NCBI RefSeq assembly: GCF_012272815.1
Contig: NZ_JAAWWL010000001.1
Span: 1,142,154-1,206,153 of the forward strand
From: Croceivirga thetidis
Lineage (GTDB): Bacteria > Bacteroidota > Bacteroidia > Flavobacteriales > Flavobacteriaceae
Length of the DNA: 64,000 nucleotides
Direction: 5' to 3'
Part shown: positions 25,511-32,321 of the stretch, in pieces
Numbering within the stretch: the first letter of the stretch is position 1
How the letters are laid out: each line of letters opens with the position of its first letter
Position numbers and translations under genes: made by a program
The notes under the pieces: model-generated
What the model saw: the letters and a program-made list of their open reading frames with translations, nothing else
Databases searched by the model: none
Told to the model about the DNA's origin: nothing

Positions 25511-26548
25511 ATGGTTAAGAAGTTTTATCCGGAAATAGACAACGTATACTTTATCAATCAGTATACTTTTTTTCATATTCTATCGGGTTCGGGAAGTATT
25601 CAAGTTGATTTTAAAAACTATACTGATTGGCAAGACAAGGCTATTTATTTAGAACAAGGACAATATATTAAGTTCCTTTCGGACGATTTCGAGGTTCGGA
25701 AGATTGAATTCCATGACAAGCAACAGTTTTATAATAAAGAAGTTCGGGTACTTTTCAAGCACTTGGTTTCATTGGGATATATCGATTTTACCGAATGTGC
25801 AGATTGTCAAAACTTCCTTTCAAAGACGATTTTTTCTGATGATGCCAGTGATATCATTGACATATCATCGAAACAGTGGTATTGGCAAAACCCATTTCAT
25901 GCAAACAAAAATGAGTATCAGGTAATTTTTGATGTCAAAGAAATTATTGACAATGAGTTTAAAAACCAATTGAGCAATGCAGACCTCACCAACTTGATTT
26001 CTGAAAATGGCTATGAAGCCCAGGCACTGGTAAAGGATAAAGTTGGTCTTACCATTAAATCTTTGTTTTCGAATAAGAGAATTTTAGAGAGCAAAAAAGA
26101 AATTGCGTTTACGGACAAGAGTATTCAAGAAGTTGCTTTTGATATGGGCTATAAAGACCCTGCCTATTTCAACCGAGTATTCAAAAATAATACTTCACTA
26201 ACCCCTGCTGAATTTAGAAAAAACTTCAATTTTCAAACCTCTGATACGTTTACCCAGAACATTTTGGAGCTATTAAAGCTACATCATACAGAAAACCGTT
26301 CCCTTGAATTTTATGCTGACAAAATGAACTTGTCTGTTAAGGCGCTTTCAAAGAAGACACGTATAAAATTGAACGCCTCGTTAGGGCAGTTAATTCGGAA
26401 TGAACTTCTTAATACCGCAAAGCGAATGCTACTTCAAGGAGCACCAATTAAAGAAGTGGCTTTTAAACTCGGCTTTGAAGAAGCCAATCATTTTTCAGCT
26501 TTTTTCAAACGTTACTCCAACCAGACTCCCTCAGAATTTAAAAATTAA
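25511..26548 (+). CDS. AraC-family regulator with two tandem C-terminal HTH domains
   Basis: Read from the ATG at 25511 the product has 345 residues. An in-frame TTG at 25469 directly after a stop codon would add 14. The N-terminal part (about 1-140) contains a cupin-like segment (FFHILSGSGSIQVDF; AIYLEQGQYIKF). Two AraC-type domains follow. The first ends IQEVAFDMGYKDPAYFNRVFKNNTSLTP...FRKNF (read as segments), the second IKEVAFKLGFEEANHF...SNQTPSEFKN. Each ends with the family signature, so the DNA-binding domain is duplicated. Downstream on the same strand lie SnoaL-like, YHS and SPW-repeat genes that it may control. Confidence 0.85.
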   Translation: MVKKFYPEIDNVYFINQYTFFHILSGSGSIQVDFKNYTDWQDKAIYLEQGQYIKFLSDDFEVRKIEFHDKQQFYNKEVRVLFKHLVSLGYIDFTECADCQNFLSKTIFSDDASDIIDISSKQWYWQNPFHANKNEYQVIFDVKEIIDNEFKNQLSNADLTNLISENGYEAQALVKDKVGLTIKSLFSNKRILESKKEIAFTDKSIQEVAFDMGYKDPAYFNRVFKNNTSLTPAEFRKNFNFQTSDTFTQNILELLKLHHTENRSLEFYADKMNLSVKALSKKTRIKLNASLGQLIRNELLNTAKRMLLQGAPIKEVAFKLGFEEANHFSAFFKRYSNQTPSEFKN

Positions 26549-26654
26549 AAAGTACAATAGCCTGCGTCTTTTTTGTACCTAAATACCCTAGTACACCTCT
26601 GAAATTTGCAATGTAATTACAAAACAATTTTGTCAAACATTAAAGATTATCAGA

Positions 26655-27008
26655 ATGGATATTAAAGCATTAGCAACAGAAATGGACGGTATAGTGGCCA
26701 ATGGGGCCATCGTCGACGCGGTAAAGCAATTTTTTGCTGAAAAAGCAACAACTTCAGATTACAATGGGGTGGCTACCTCAAACAAGCGACAAATGATTGA
26801 AAAAATGGAAGGTTTTGCTGGGGCCATTGCCCAAGTAAACGGCATTACAAACCATACTACAATCGTTGACGGTTTGGATTCGGCTTCAGAATTCACATTT
26901 GACTTTAAAATGAAGGACGATAGTGCAATTTACTGGCATGAGATCATTCGCAGAAAGTGGGATACCAATGGGCGGGTAATTCATGAGGAATATTTTAACG
27001 CCCAATAA
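26655..27008 (+). CDS. SnoaL/NTF2-like small protein
   Basis: The 117-residue cytoplasmic protein starts with a helix pair (AVKQFFAEKATTSDYNG), has the central helix KRQMIEKMEGFAGAIAQV and a C-terminal sheet (FTFDFKMKDDSAIYWHEIIRRKWDTNGRVIHEEYF). This fits an NTF2-like fold. No catalytic residues can be assigned. It lies 106 bases after the AraC gene and 165 bases before the YHS gene. Confidence 0.7.
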   Translation: MDIKALATEMDGIVANGAIVDAVKQFFAEKATTSDYNGVATSNKRQMIEKMEGFAGAIAQVNGITNHTTIVDGLDSASEFTFDFKMKDDSAIYWHEIIRRKWDTNGRVIHEEYFNAQ

Positions 27009-27173
27009 ACAAAATGGAGATGGGCCATTTGCGAACACAATTATCCAATGAGGGTACACCCGATAAAAAATTGGATTTAGGGTTATTATTTATGAGTGCA
27101 AGATGGCAATACCAAATCCGAAATATGAATAACAAACACACACAATTTAATAATGAACATAAAAAATAATACA

Positions 27174-27647
27174 ATGAAAAAATTAGTAAGAACAGCAGTT
27201 TTTTTAGTGGCAATAACCATAAATACAATGGGTTTTGCACAAGACAAAATGGAGAACAATATTGATAACAGTAATATCGCCCTTCAAGGTTATAGCCCGG
27301 TCTCTTATTTAGATTTGGGATTAGCTCAAATCGGGAACAAAGCCTATAAATCAGAATACGAAAAGGTAGTTTACTATTTCACTAGCGCTGAACAAAAGAA
27401 CATCTTCGATAAAAATCCTGAAAGATATTTACCTCAATATGGCGGTTTCTGTGCCTTTGGAGTGTATGCAGGTGCCAAATTTCGAATTGACCCTTCAAAA
27501 TTCGTTGTAAAAGACGGTAAGTATTATTTGTTTTTAAACAATGTGGAACTCGACGCTAAACAATTATGGCTGGCAGAAAACAATCACAACAAATTAAAGG
27601 GAGTTGCTGACGGCAATTGGGAAAATCTGAGCAAGACGCATAATTAA
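27174..27647 (+). CDS. YHS-domain exported protein
   Basis: From the ATG at 27174 the product has 157 residues with a signal peptide (MKKLVRTAVFLVAITINTMG, cut after FAQ). The mature part carries a YHS-type domain: ALQGYSPVSYLDLG, YYFTSAEQKNIFDKNPERYLPQYGGFCAFGVYAG. In the family the Cys in GGxCAxG and nearby aromatic residues are linked to metal or redox chemistry. An ATG 21 bases upstream in frame was not used because the later one begins the signal peptide. Probably co-expressed with the SPW-repeat gene 27 bases downstream. Confidence 0.85.
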   Translation: MKKLVRTAVFLVAITINTMGFAQDKMENNIDNSNIALQGYSPVSYLDLGLAQIGNKAYKSEYEKVVYYFTSAEQKNIFDKNPERYLPQYGGFCAFGVYAGAKFRIDPSKFVVKDGKYYLFLNNVELDAKQLWLAENNHNKLKGVADGNWENLSKTHN

Positions 27648-27674
27648 TGTTTTAATCATAGAAAATTTGAAATC

Positions 27675-28028
27675 ATGAAATTCGTTACAAAGAGAATCCA
27701 TGCATTTTTAGACTACCCAGTGGCCATTGCATTAATTGTACTGCCGTTTTTACTCGGGTTGGGAACATCGAACAGTTTTGCCCTGACACTTTCAGTAGTT
27801 ACTGGTGTTGCAGCTTTTATTCTAACATTATTGACCAATCACCATTTAGGTGTATTTAAGGTTGTTTCTTATAAGCATCACTTACTAGTAGACTTTACCG
27901 TCGCAATAGTATTTATTCTGGCACCTTTTGTTTTCTCTTTTGAGGGTATAGATGCTTATTTCTATTGGATTAATGGAATTGCCGTTCTTACGGTTGTAGG
28001 CCTTCATAAACCTGAACCAAGTATTTAA
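27675..28028 (+). CDS. SPW-repeat small membrane protein
   Basis: The 117-residue protein has four predicted helices and two SPW-like repeats, the first HAFLDYPVAIALIVLPFLLG and the second HHLLVDFTVAIVFILAPFVF, which resemble each other (H-x-L-x-D-x-x-V-A-I). Such proteins are small integral membrane proteins without a defined activity. It ends the small cluster; a terminator follows. Confidence 0.8.
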   Translation: MKFVTKRIHAFLDYPVAIALIVLPFLLGLGTSNSFALTLSVVTGVAAFILTLLTNHHLGVFKVVSYKHHLLVDFTVAIVFILAPFVFSFEGIDAYFYWINGIAVLTVVGLHKPEPSI

Positions 28029-28060
28029 GCAAGCCTAGAATACAAGTCAATAAATGAAAA

Positions 28061-28095
28061 AGTACACCAATGTGACGTTGGTGTGCTTTGGTTTT
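28061..28095 (+). terminator. Rho-independent terminator after the SPW-repeat gene
   Basis: ACACCAA (28064-28070) pairs with TTGGTGT (28078-28084), with further A-T/G-C pairs outside, around a 7-base loop. It is followed by TTGGTTTT. Confidence 0.7.
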
Positions 28096-28108
28096 ATAAT
28101 TTGAGATA

Positions 28109-28684
28109 ATGAAAACGCTAATAGCCAGAATAAAAAGTTGTAACGCATGTAAGGCCCACTTGCCTTTAGGCCCAAGACCAATTGTCGCAGCGCACGAACA
28201 ATCAAAAATTGCAATAGTTGGTCAAGCACCGGGCAGCAAAGTGCACAAAACAGGAGTCCCGTGGGATGACCCAAGTGGTAGGCAACTTCGAAAATGGCTT
28301 GGGGTAACTGACGAAGATTTTTACAACGAGGAATTATTTGCACTTATCCCAATGGGATTTTGTTACCCCGGAAAAGGGAAATCAGGTGACCTTCCACCTC
28401 GGCCTGAATGTGCACCACTGTGGCATGAAGAACTGTTTGGACAAATGCCAAATTTGAAACTAATTGTTCTCATTGGGCAATATGCACAACACTATTATCT
28501 GGGGGATAAGATGGACAAGAACCTTACCGAAACAGTTCGGAATTTTAGAAACCATTTACCTAACTATTTTGTTTTACCACATCCATCTCCTAGGAATCGG
28601 TTTTGGTTGACAAAGAACCCTTGGTTTGAAGATGACGTATTGCCAGACTTCAGGCATCGCATTAGTACTTCACTGAAGCCCTAA
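28109..28684 (+). CDS. Uracil-DNA glycosylase family protein
   Basis: The 191-residue protein contains the UDG-superfamily motif 1 VGQAPGSKVHKTGVPWDDPSG (as the segment around 37-57) and motif 2 HPSPRNRFW near residue 155. Four cysteines at 11, 14, 85 and 101 (CNAC near the start, MGFC and PECA in the middle) have the spacing expected for the [4Fe-4S] ligands of family 4-type enzymes. It probably removes uracil or a related base from DNA, but the exact activity cannot be told. Its last 23 bases overlap the end of the convergent Crp-type gene. Confidence 0.85.
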   Translation: MKTLIARIKSCNACKAHLPLGPRPIVAAHEQSKIAIVGQAPGSKVHKTGVPWDDPSGRQLRKWLGVTDEDFYNEELFALIPMGFCYPGKGKSGDLPPRPECAPLWHEELFGQMPNLKLIVLIGQYAQHYYLGDKMDKNLTETVRNFRNHLPNYFVLPHPSPRNRFWLTKNPWFEDDVLPDFRHRISTSLKP

Positions 28685-29246
28685 GTCGGCTAAATGTTTC
28701 AGGTTTCATATTAAGATAGGACGCCAGATATTTTTGGGGAATGACCTTTAGTTCATCTGGGCAACGACGCATGAAAGCAATATAGCGCTCTTCAGCTGAT
28801 AAGGTTAGAAGTTCGACCTCTCGAAATAACCGCCCAAAAAGTATATCCTGAAAAAATTGATAGCCCCATTTGTAAAAATCGACTTGCTGATCAAGAAGGG
28901 ATTGGTAATTTTTTAAAGAAAGCGCGAGTAATTTACTTGGTTTAAGGGCTTCAAGAAACGTATCAGCGGGTTTTTGATAGATAAAAGAATCAAAAACGCC
29001 AGAAGGGCTTTCAGAATATGAAAAGCCCAAGACCACTTTTTCACCTTTTTGGTTCAACAAATAAATAGCTTGTACCCCAGAAACCACGATGTAAAAGTAT
29101 TTTTCCAAGCTTCCAGCTTCAGTAATCAGTTCGTTTTGTTTGAAGTTTTTCTCCTCCCACATTTCAAAAAACGAAACCTCCGTTCCCGCATCAAATGAGA
29201 TGGGTTTAAAAAATGATTTAATGAGCTGCTTATGGGCTTCTTCCAT
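28662..29246 (-). CDS. Crp/Fnr-family transcriptional regulator
   Basis: The 194-residue protein has a cyclic-nucleotide-binding-like beta-roll (about 30-120; NELITEAGSLEKYFYIVVSG, VLGFSYSESPSGVFDSFI) and a C-terminal helix-turn-helix (IPQKYLASYLNMKPETFSRLRAS). The conserved phosphate-binding cassette of CRP is degenerate, so cAMP binding is doubtful. Such Bacteroidota proteins are often stand-alone regulators of a few local genes. A DinB gene lies 24 bases upstream on the same strand and may be in its operon. Confidence 0.85.
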   Translation of the reverse strand: MEEAHKQLIKSFFKPISFDAGTEVSFFEMWEEKNFKQNELITEAGSLEKYFYIVVSGVQAIYLLNQKGEKVVLGFSYSESPSGVFDSFIYQKPADTFLEALKPSKLLALSLKNYQSLLDQQVDFYKWGYQFFQDILFGRLFREVELLTLSAEERYIAFMRRCPDELKVIPQKYLASYLNMKPETFSRLRASVKY

Positions 29247-29270
29247 ATCGATTAAAGATACAGATGATCT

Positions 29271-29840
29271 TTAGGAACCCAGAATTTCATCAATTTGAAT
29301 TTTGTGTCGTTCCGCATGGCAAATCAAAAATTCAAACGCTTCGGGCAAATGAAATTTTACTATGGGACCAATTGCAGAAGTTATTTTCTTGTGTTCTATT
29401 CGTTTGGTCCTACTTTCAACAATAAAAGATTTCAATTGATTATGTGCGTTTTTAAAACGATTGAAAACTTCCTCAATAGTTGCTTCGTTCAAAGAGTTGG
29501 GTAAAAGTGGTTCAAACTTTTTGAGTGTCTTCATTTTAAAGGGTCTTTTCGAACCTTTAGGTCGCTGACCTTCAATTACAAAACGATTCCAGAAGCCTGG
29601 CTTATATTCCCAAGGACCGTTGTTGTCGTCTTTTAACTTTTCTAAGGTCGAATGTATATTATCTGCATAAAGGGAATAAGCGATGTTCAGGTGCTCCAAA
29701 ACCTCAATGGTATTCCAAGACTTTTCATTGGGCCTATTTTTCAATCGTTCGACCCCAATGGTTTTCAGGTCGTCAACAAAGTTGAGCAGTTGATTGAGCC
29801 GTTGAATTTGGTTTTCGGGAGTAAGAAGCAATTTAGCCAT
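29271..29840 (-). CDS. DinB-family protein
   Basis: From the ATG at 29840 the product has 189 residues. The four-helix DinB fold is indicated by the first metal-ligand helix (NTIEVLEHLNIAYSLYADNI) and the last (LPEAFEFLICHAERHKIQIDEIL), whose histidines would bind a metal. A second upstream in-frame ATG (29876) was judged unlikely. DinB-like proteins include thiol transferases for bacillithiol or mycothiol, but no substrate can be assigned here. Confidence 0.8.
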   Translation of the reverse strand: MAKLLLTPENQIQRLNQLLNFVDDLKTIGVERLKNRPNEKSWNTIEVLEHLNIAYSLYADNIHSTLEKLKDDNNGPWEYKPGFWNRFVIEGQRPKGSKRPFKMKTLKKFEPLLPNSLNEATIEEVFNRFKNAHNQLKSFIVESRTKRIEHKKITSAIGPIVKFHLPEAFEFLICHAERHKIQIDEILGS

Positions 29841-30004
29841 AACTGTTCGTTTTTGATTAAAACAAAGGTCTGGCAATTACTTTTTTTAAAACTTGATACA
29901 GGTCAAGAAATTAGACTAGATATAAGACCGTTTCGCTTTCAGAATTAAGATTTAAGCAAGCTATTTCTTTCTTGTTGTATATAATTCCTGTTCGAAAGAA
30001 AAAT

Positions 30005-30202
30005 CTAATTTTCATCTAAGAAAAAAACTTCTTCTACCGTCATCTTGAAAAGTCTGGCCATTTTAATCGCAAGTGTTACAGATGGATTGAATTTATTCTT
30101 CTCAATGGCGTTAATGGTCTGGCGTGATACTCCAAGTTTGTCCGCCAATTGTGCTTGTGTTAGGTCCAACCTAGCCCGTTCTACTTTTACTAGGTTTTTC
30201 AT
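30005..30202 (-). CDS. Small XRE-family HTH regulator
   Basis: The 65-residue protein is a single Cro/CI-type helix-turn-helix (LTQAQLADKLGVSRQTINAI, then LAIKMARLFKMTVEEVFFLDE), typical of the YozG/HipB-like short regulators. Its start overlaps the stop of the upstream membrane-protein gene by 4 bases. The pair is therefore made together, a common arrangement of a membrane protein with a small XRE regulator. Confidence 0.9.
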   Translation of the reverse strand: MKNLVKVERARLDLTQAQLADKLGVSRQTINAIEKNKFNPSVTLAIKMARLFKMTVEEVFFLDEN

Positions 30203-30609
30203 AAATCTTGATTTTTTTTAAAATGAAAAACCACCAAAAACAGAAGCATAAATAAGGAAAGTGCCATATCTAAACTAAATTTTATCTGTGGAGATAAAAC
30301 ATACAAACCAAAGGAAATCAACAAAGTAATAATCACAGTTAATTGATAGGTTGAAAGTCGTAATAGCTTCAAATAATCATCTTCAATTTTCTCCTTAGAT
30401 AACATATAAACTAAAAGTCCAACGGTTGGCAGGATGTTTAGAATATAATAAATCGTTTGTCCAAGAAAATCTTTAAAATAATGATGTGTTCCTTCTTCAA
30501 CGCCCTTAAATCCGTCCATAAATGGGTCACCTGCAGTAAAGATGGTAGAGACTATAAACACACCTAAACCTAGCTTTTTAAACCAATTTGGGAATATTTG
30601 AAAACTCAT
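30199..30609 (-). CDS. Four-helix membrane protein paired with an XRE regulator
   Basis: The 136-residue protein has four predicted membrane helices (about 12-28, 47-66, 83-103 and 107-128) with short loops and a charged cytoplasmic region (KEKIEDDYLKLLRLSTYQ). I do not recognise a named family. Translational overlap with the small HTH gene suggests a functional pair, perhaps a membrane-tuned regulator. Confidence 0.75.
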   Translation of the reverse strand: MSFQIFPNWFKKLGLGVFIVSTIFTAGDPFMDGFKGVEEGTHHYFKDFLGQTIYYILNILPTVGLLVYMLSKEKIEDDYLKLLRLSTYQLTVIITLLISFGLYVLSPQIKFSLDMALSLFMLLFLVVFHFKKNQDL

Positions 30610-30762
30610 ATTGCTATTATTTTTTCCTAAAAGTAAATAAAACTTTACATTTTGACAAATAATAATTACAAATAAGAAATATTAGTCTCTCTTTTTTAGT
30701 TAAATACTTTAAAAATCAATTTACTCGGAAATCTAAAATCTAGTAGCGAAGCGGTTTAACGT

Positions 30763-31365
30763 TTAATATCTAGAACCATCATGTTTCCCTTTTTCCCAGC
30801 CATATTTACCTAAGTATTGGTCAGCACTTTCCACAGCTCCATCTTCTATCGAAGTGCCCATGCTGTCGTTCCAACGGTTGAGATAGCCAAATAGGGAGAT
30901 AACTCCTAGCATTTCAACAATTTCACCATCGTTCCAATGTTCATGAAGACGTTTTTTAATATCAGCGTTTACGGTATTGGGTACTTGCGATGCGGCCAAT
31001 GAAAAATCCAATGCAGCGCGCTCAGCTTCTGAAAAAGCAGGATGTGTTCGGTATTCCCAAATGTTATCCAATTGTTCTTGTTCAGCACCATAACGTTCTG
31101 CGGCGCGTATGGCATGTGCCTGACAATAGCGGCAACCGGTCGCATTGCTGCTTACCCAGGCAATCATACGCTTTAGGGCAGAGGTTACGCGGCCTTCGTT
31201 GGCCATGACCGCTTTATTAAGATTTATAAAAGCTTTTGATATGGCCGGTCTATGCTGCATTGTCAGTACTGAATTTGGACAAAAGCCTAGGGTTTCGTTA
31301 AAAAATTCAGCTAATTTTTTAGTGTCAGGGTCGTGGTTTGGGTCAAGAGGTTCAACAAGTGCCAT
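30763..31365 (-). CDS. AhpD-like/carboxymuconolactone decarboxylase family (peroxidase-related) protein
   Basis: The 200-residue helical protein contains the redox motif CRYCQAHA (about 78-85) with a downstream His, the AhpD-type active site, in the context MIAWVSSNATG before it. The C-terminal half (LHEHWNDGEIVEMLGVISLFGYLNRWNDSMG) is typical of the uncharacterised peroxidase-related enzyme family. Probably a thiol-dependent peroxidase-like protein. It stands divergent to an OsmC gene, another peroxide-related family. Confidence 0.85.
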   Translation of the reverse strand: MALVEPLDPNHDPDTKKLAEFFNETLGFCPNSVLTMQHRPAISKAFINLNKAVMANEGRVTSALKRMIAWVSSNATGCRYCQAHAIRAAERYGAEQEQLDNIWEYRTHPAFSEAERAALDFSLAASQVPNTVNADIKKRLHEHWNDGEIVEMLGVISLFGYLNRWNDSMGTSIEDGAVESADQYLGKYGWEKGKHDGSRY

Positions 31366-31479
31366 CGAGTTAGTTTTAAGGTTTTGGCCAAGGTATTGTA
31401 GGGATAAAATATGGTAGGAATCGGGGGACAGAATTCTCCCAATTTAAGTCGTATTTTTAACTTTAACAAATTCGATAAA

Positions 31480-31908
31480 ATGGCAGCTATAAATCATATT
31501 TCAACAAAATGGATGGCCAATATGGCTTTGGAAAGTAACAATCCTTCAGGCCACCAACTACGTATGGATGCTGGCCCTGATGACGGTGGTGAAGGGTCAG
31601 GTTATCGACCAAAAGCCTTAATGCTTTCAAGTCTTGCAGGGTGTTCTGGCTTAGATGTGGCATCCCTAATCAAAAAGATGAAGTTATCGGTAGAAGACTT
31701 CCATATCGAAACCATAGGCGAATTGACCGATGAACATCCACGATATTATCACAAGGTCAAAATCGAATACCATTTTTTCGGGCCAGAATTGAACGAAGAA
31801 AAGTTACAGCGCGCTGTCGATTTATCAGTAGAAAAATACTGTGGGGTCATGGAGATGTTTCGGCGGTTTGCGGAGTTGGAGATTGAAACGGTGTTTCATC
31901 AAAAGTAA
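31480..31908 (+). CDS. OsmC-family protein
   Basis: From the ATG at 31480 the product has 142 residues; an upstream in-frame ATG at 31411 is less likely because it overlaps the promoter region of the divergent gene. Two conserved cysteines typical of OsmC/Ohr peroxiredoxins are present in SSLAGCSGLDVASLI and EKYCGVMEMFRR. The family reduces organic hydroperoxides through these thiols. The stop codon is immediately entered by the left inverted repeat of the element at 31907-32316. Confidence 0.9.
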   Translation: MAAINHISTKWMANMALESNNPSGHQLRMDAGPDDGGEGSGYRPKALMLSSLAGCSGLDVASLIKKMKLSVEDFHIETIGELTDEHPRYYHKVKIEYHFFGPELNEEKLQRAVDLSVEKYCGVMEMFRRFAELEIETVFHQK

Positions 31909-32316
31909 GTTCAAGCGCAAGTTCAAGAGTCAAGTTTAAAATGGCAGATAAAAAGTATGACTTAGAAGATAGGTTAGTGGATTTTGCTGCCAAAACAGCA
32001 ATTCTTGCTGAAAATCTTCCGAAAAATTTTACTGGAAATTACTATGGGAGTCAGTTACTACGTTCTGGAGGAAGCTCAGCACTAAACTTTGGCGAAGCCC
32101 AGGGCACTAACACTGATCGTGATTATATTAACAAGGCATCAATTTGTTTGAAAGAGTTAAAAGAAACACGAGTTAACTTGAAAATTTTGAAGAAGTTAAA
32201 TTATGGAGACTCAACAATAGAGAAGCTATTAGATGAAGCAGAACAATTGATAAAAATTATTGCAACAATAATCAGAAATAAGAAATAATTGAACTTGAAA
32301 CTTGCACTTGAACTTT
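31907..32316 (+). repeat. Inverted-repeat-bounded element carrying the four-helix-bundle gene (IVS-like)
   Basis: The left arm (31907-31927) and the right arm (32294-32315, reverse complement) match as AAGTTCAAG, then C or T, then GCAAGTT, with one extra T, then CAAG. That is one mismatch and one single-base bulge over 21-22 bases. The left arm begins in the stop codon of the OsmC gene, and the right arm ends 6 bases before the recJ ATG. The arms enclose one complete 23S-rRNA-intervening-sequence-type gene. As RNA they would form a long stem with the gene in the loop, as in rRNA intervening sequences. Whether the unit is mobile is not known. Confidence 0.6.
31941..32288 (+). CDS. Four-helix-bundle protein (23S rRNA intervening-sequence/S23 family)
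   Basis: The 115-residue helical protein matches the S23/bIVSP family pattern. An aromatic-basic first helix (YDLEDRLVDFAAKTAILAEN) is followed by LPKNFTGNYYGSQLLRSGGSSALNFGEA (read as segments), TNTDRDYINKASICLKELKETRVNLK and a last helix of lysine and isoleucine. Relatives are encoded inside 23S rRNA intervening sequences and, as Avd, in diversity-generating retroelements; they probably bind nucleic acid. This copy is outside any rRNA gene and sits inside flanking inverted repeats. Confidence 0.88.
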   Translation: MADKKYDLEDRLVDFAAKTAILAENLPKNFTGNYYGSQLLRSGGSSALNFGEAQGTNTDRDYINKASICLKELKETRVNLKILKKLNYGDSTIEKLLDEAEQLIKIIATIIRNKK

Positions 32317-32321
32317 GAAAG

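Noticed and set aside
27014-27169. 51-codon open frame between the SnoaL-like and YHS genes
   Set aside because: It has no recognisable domain, an unusual composition for a short protein, and fills a leader region; no evidence of coding.
28047-28343. 98-codon frame on the minus strand at the start of the UDG gene
   Set aside because: It lies over the terminator and the UDG motif 1 on the opposite strand; no family features.
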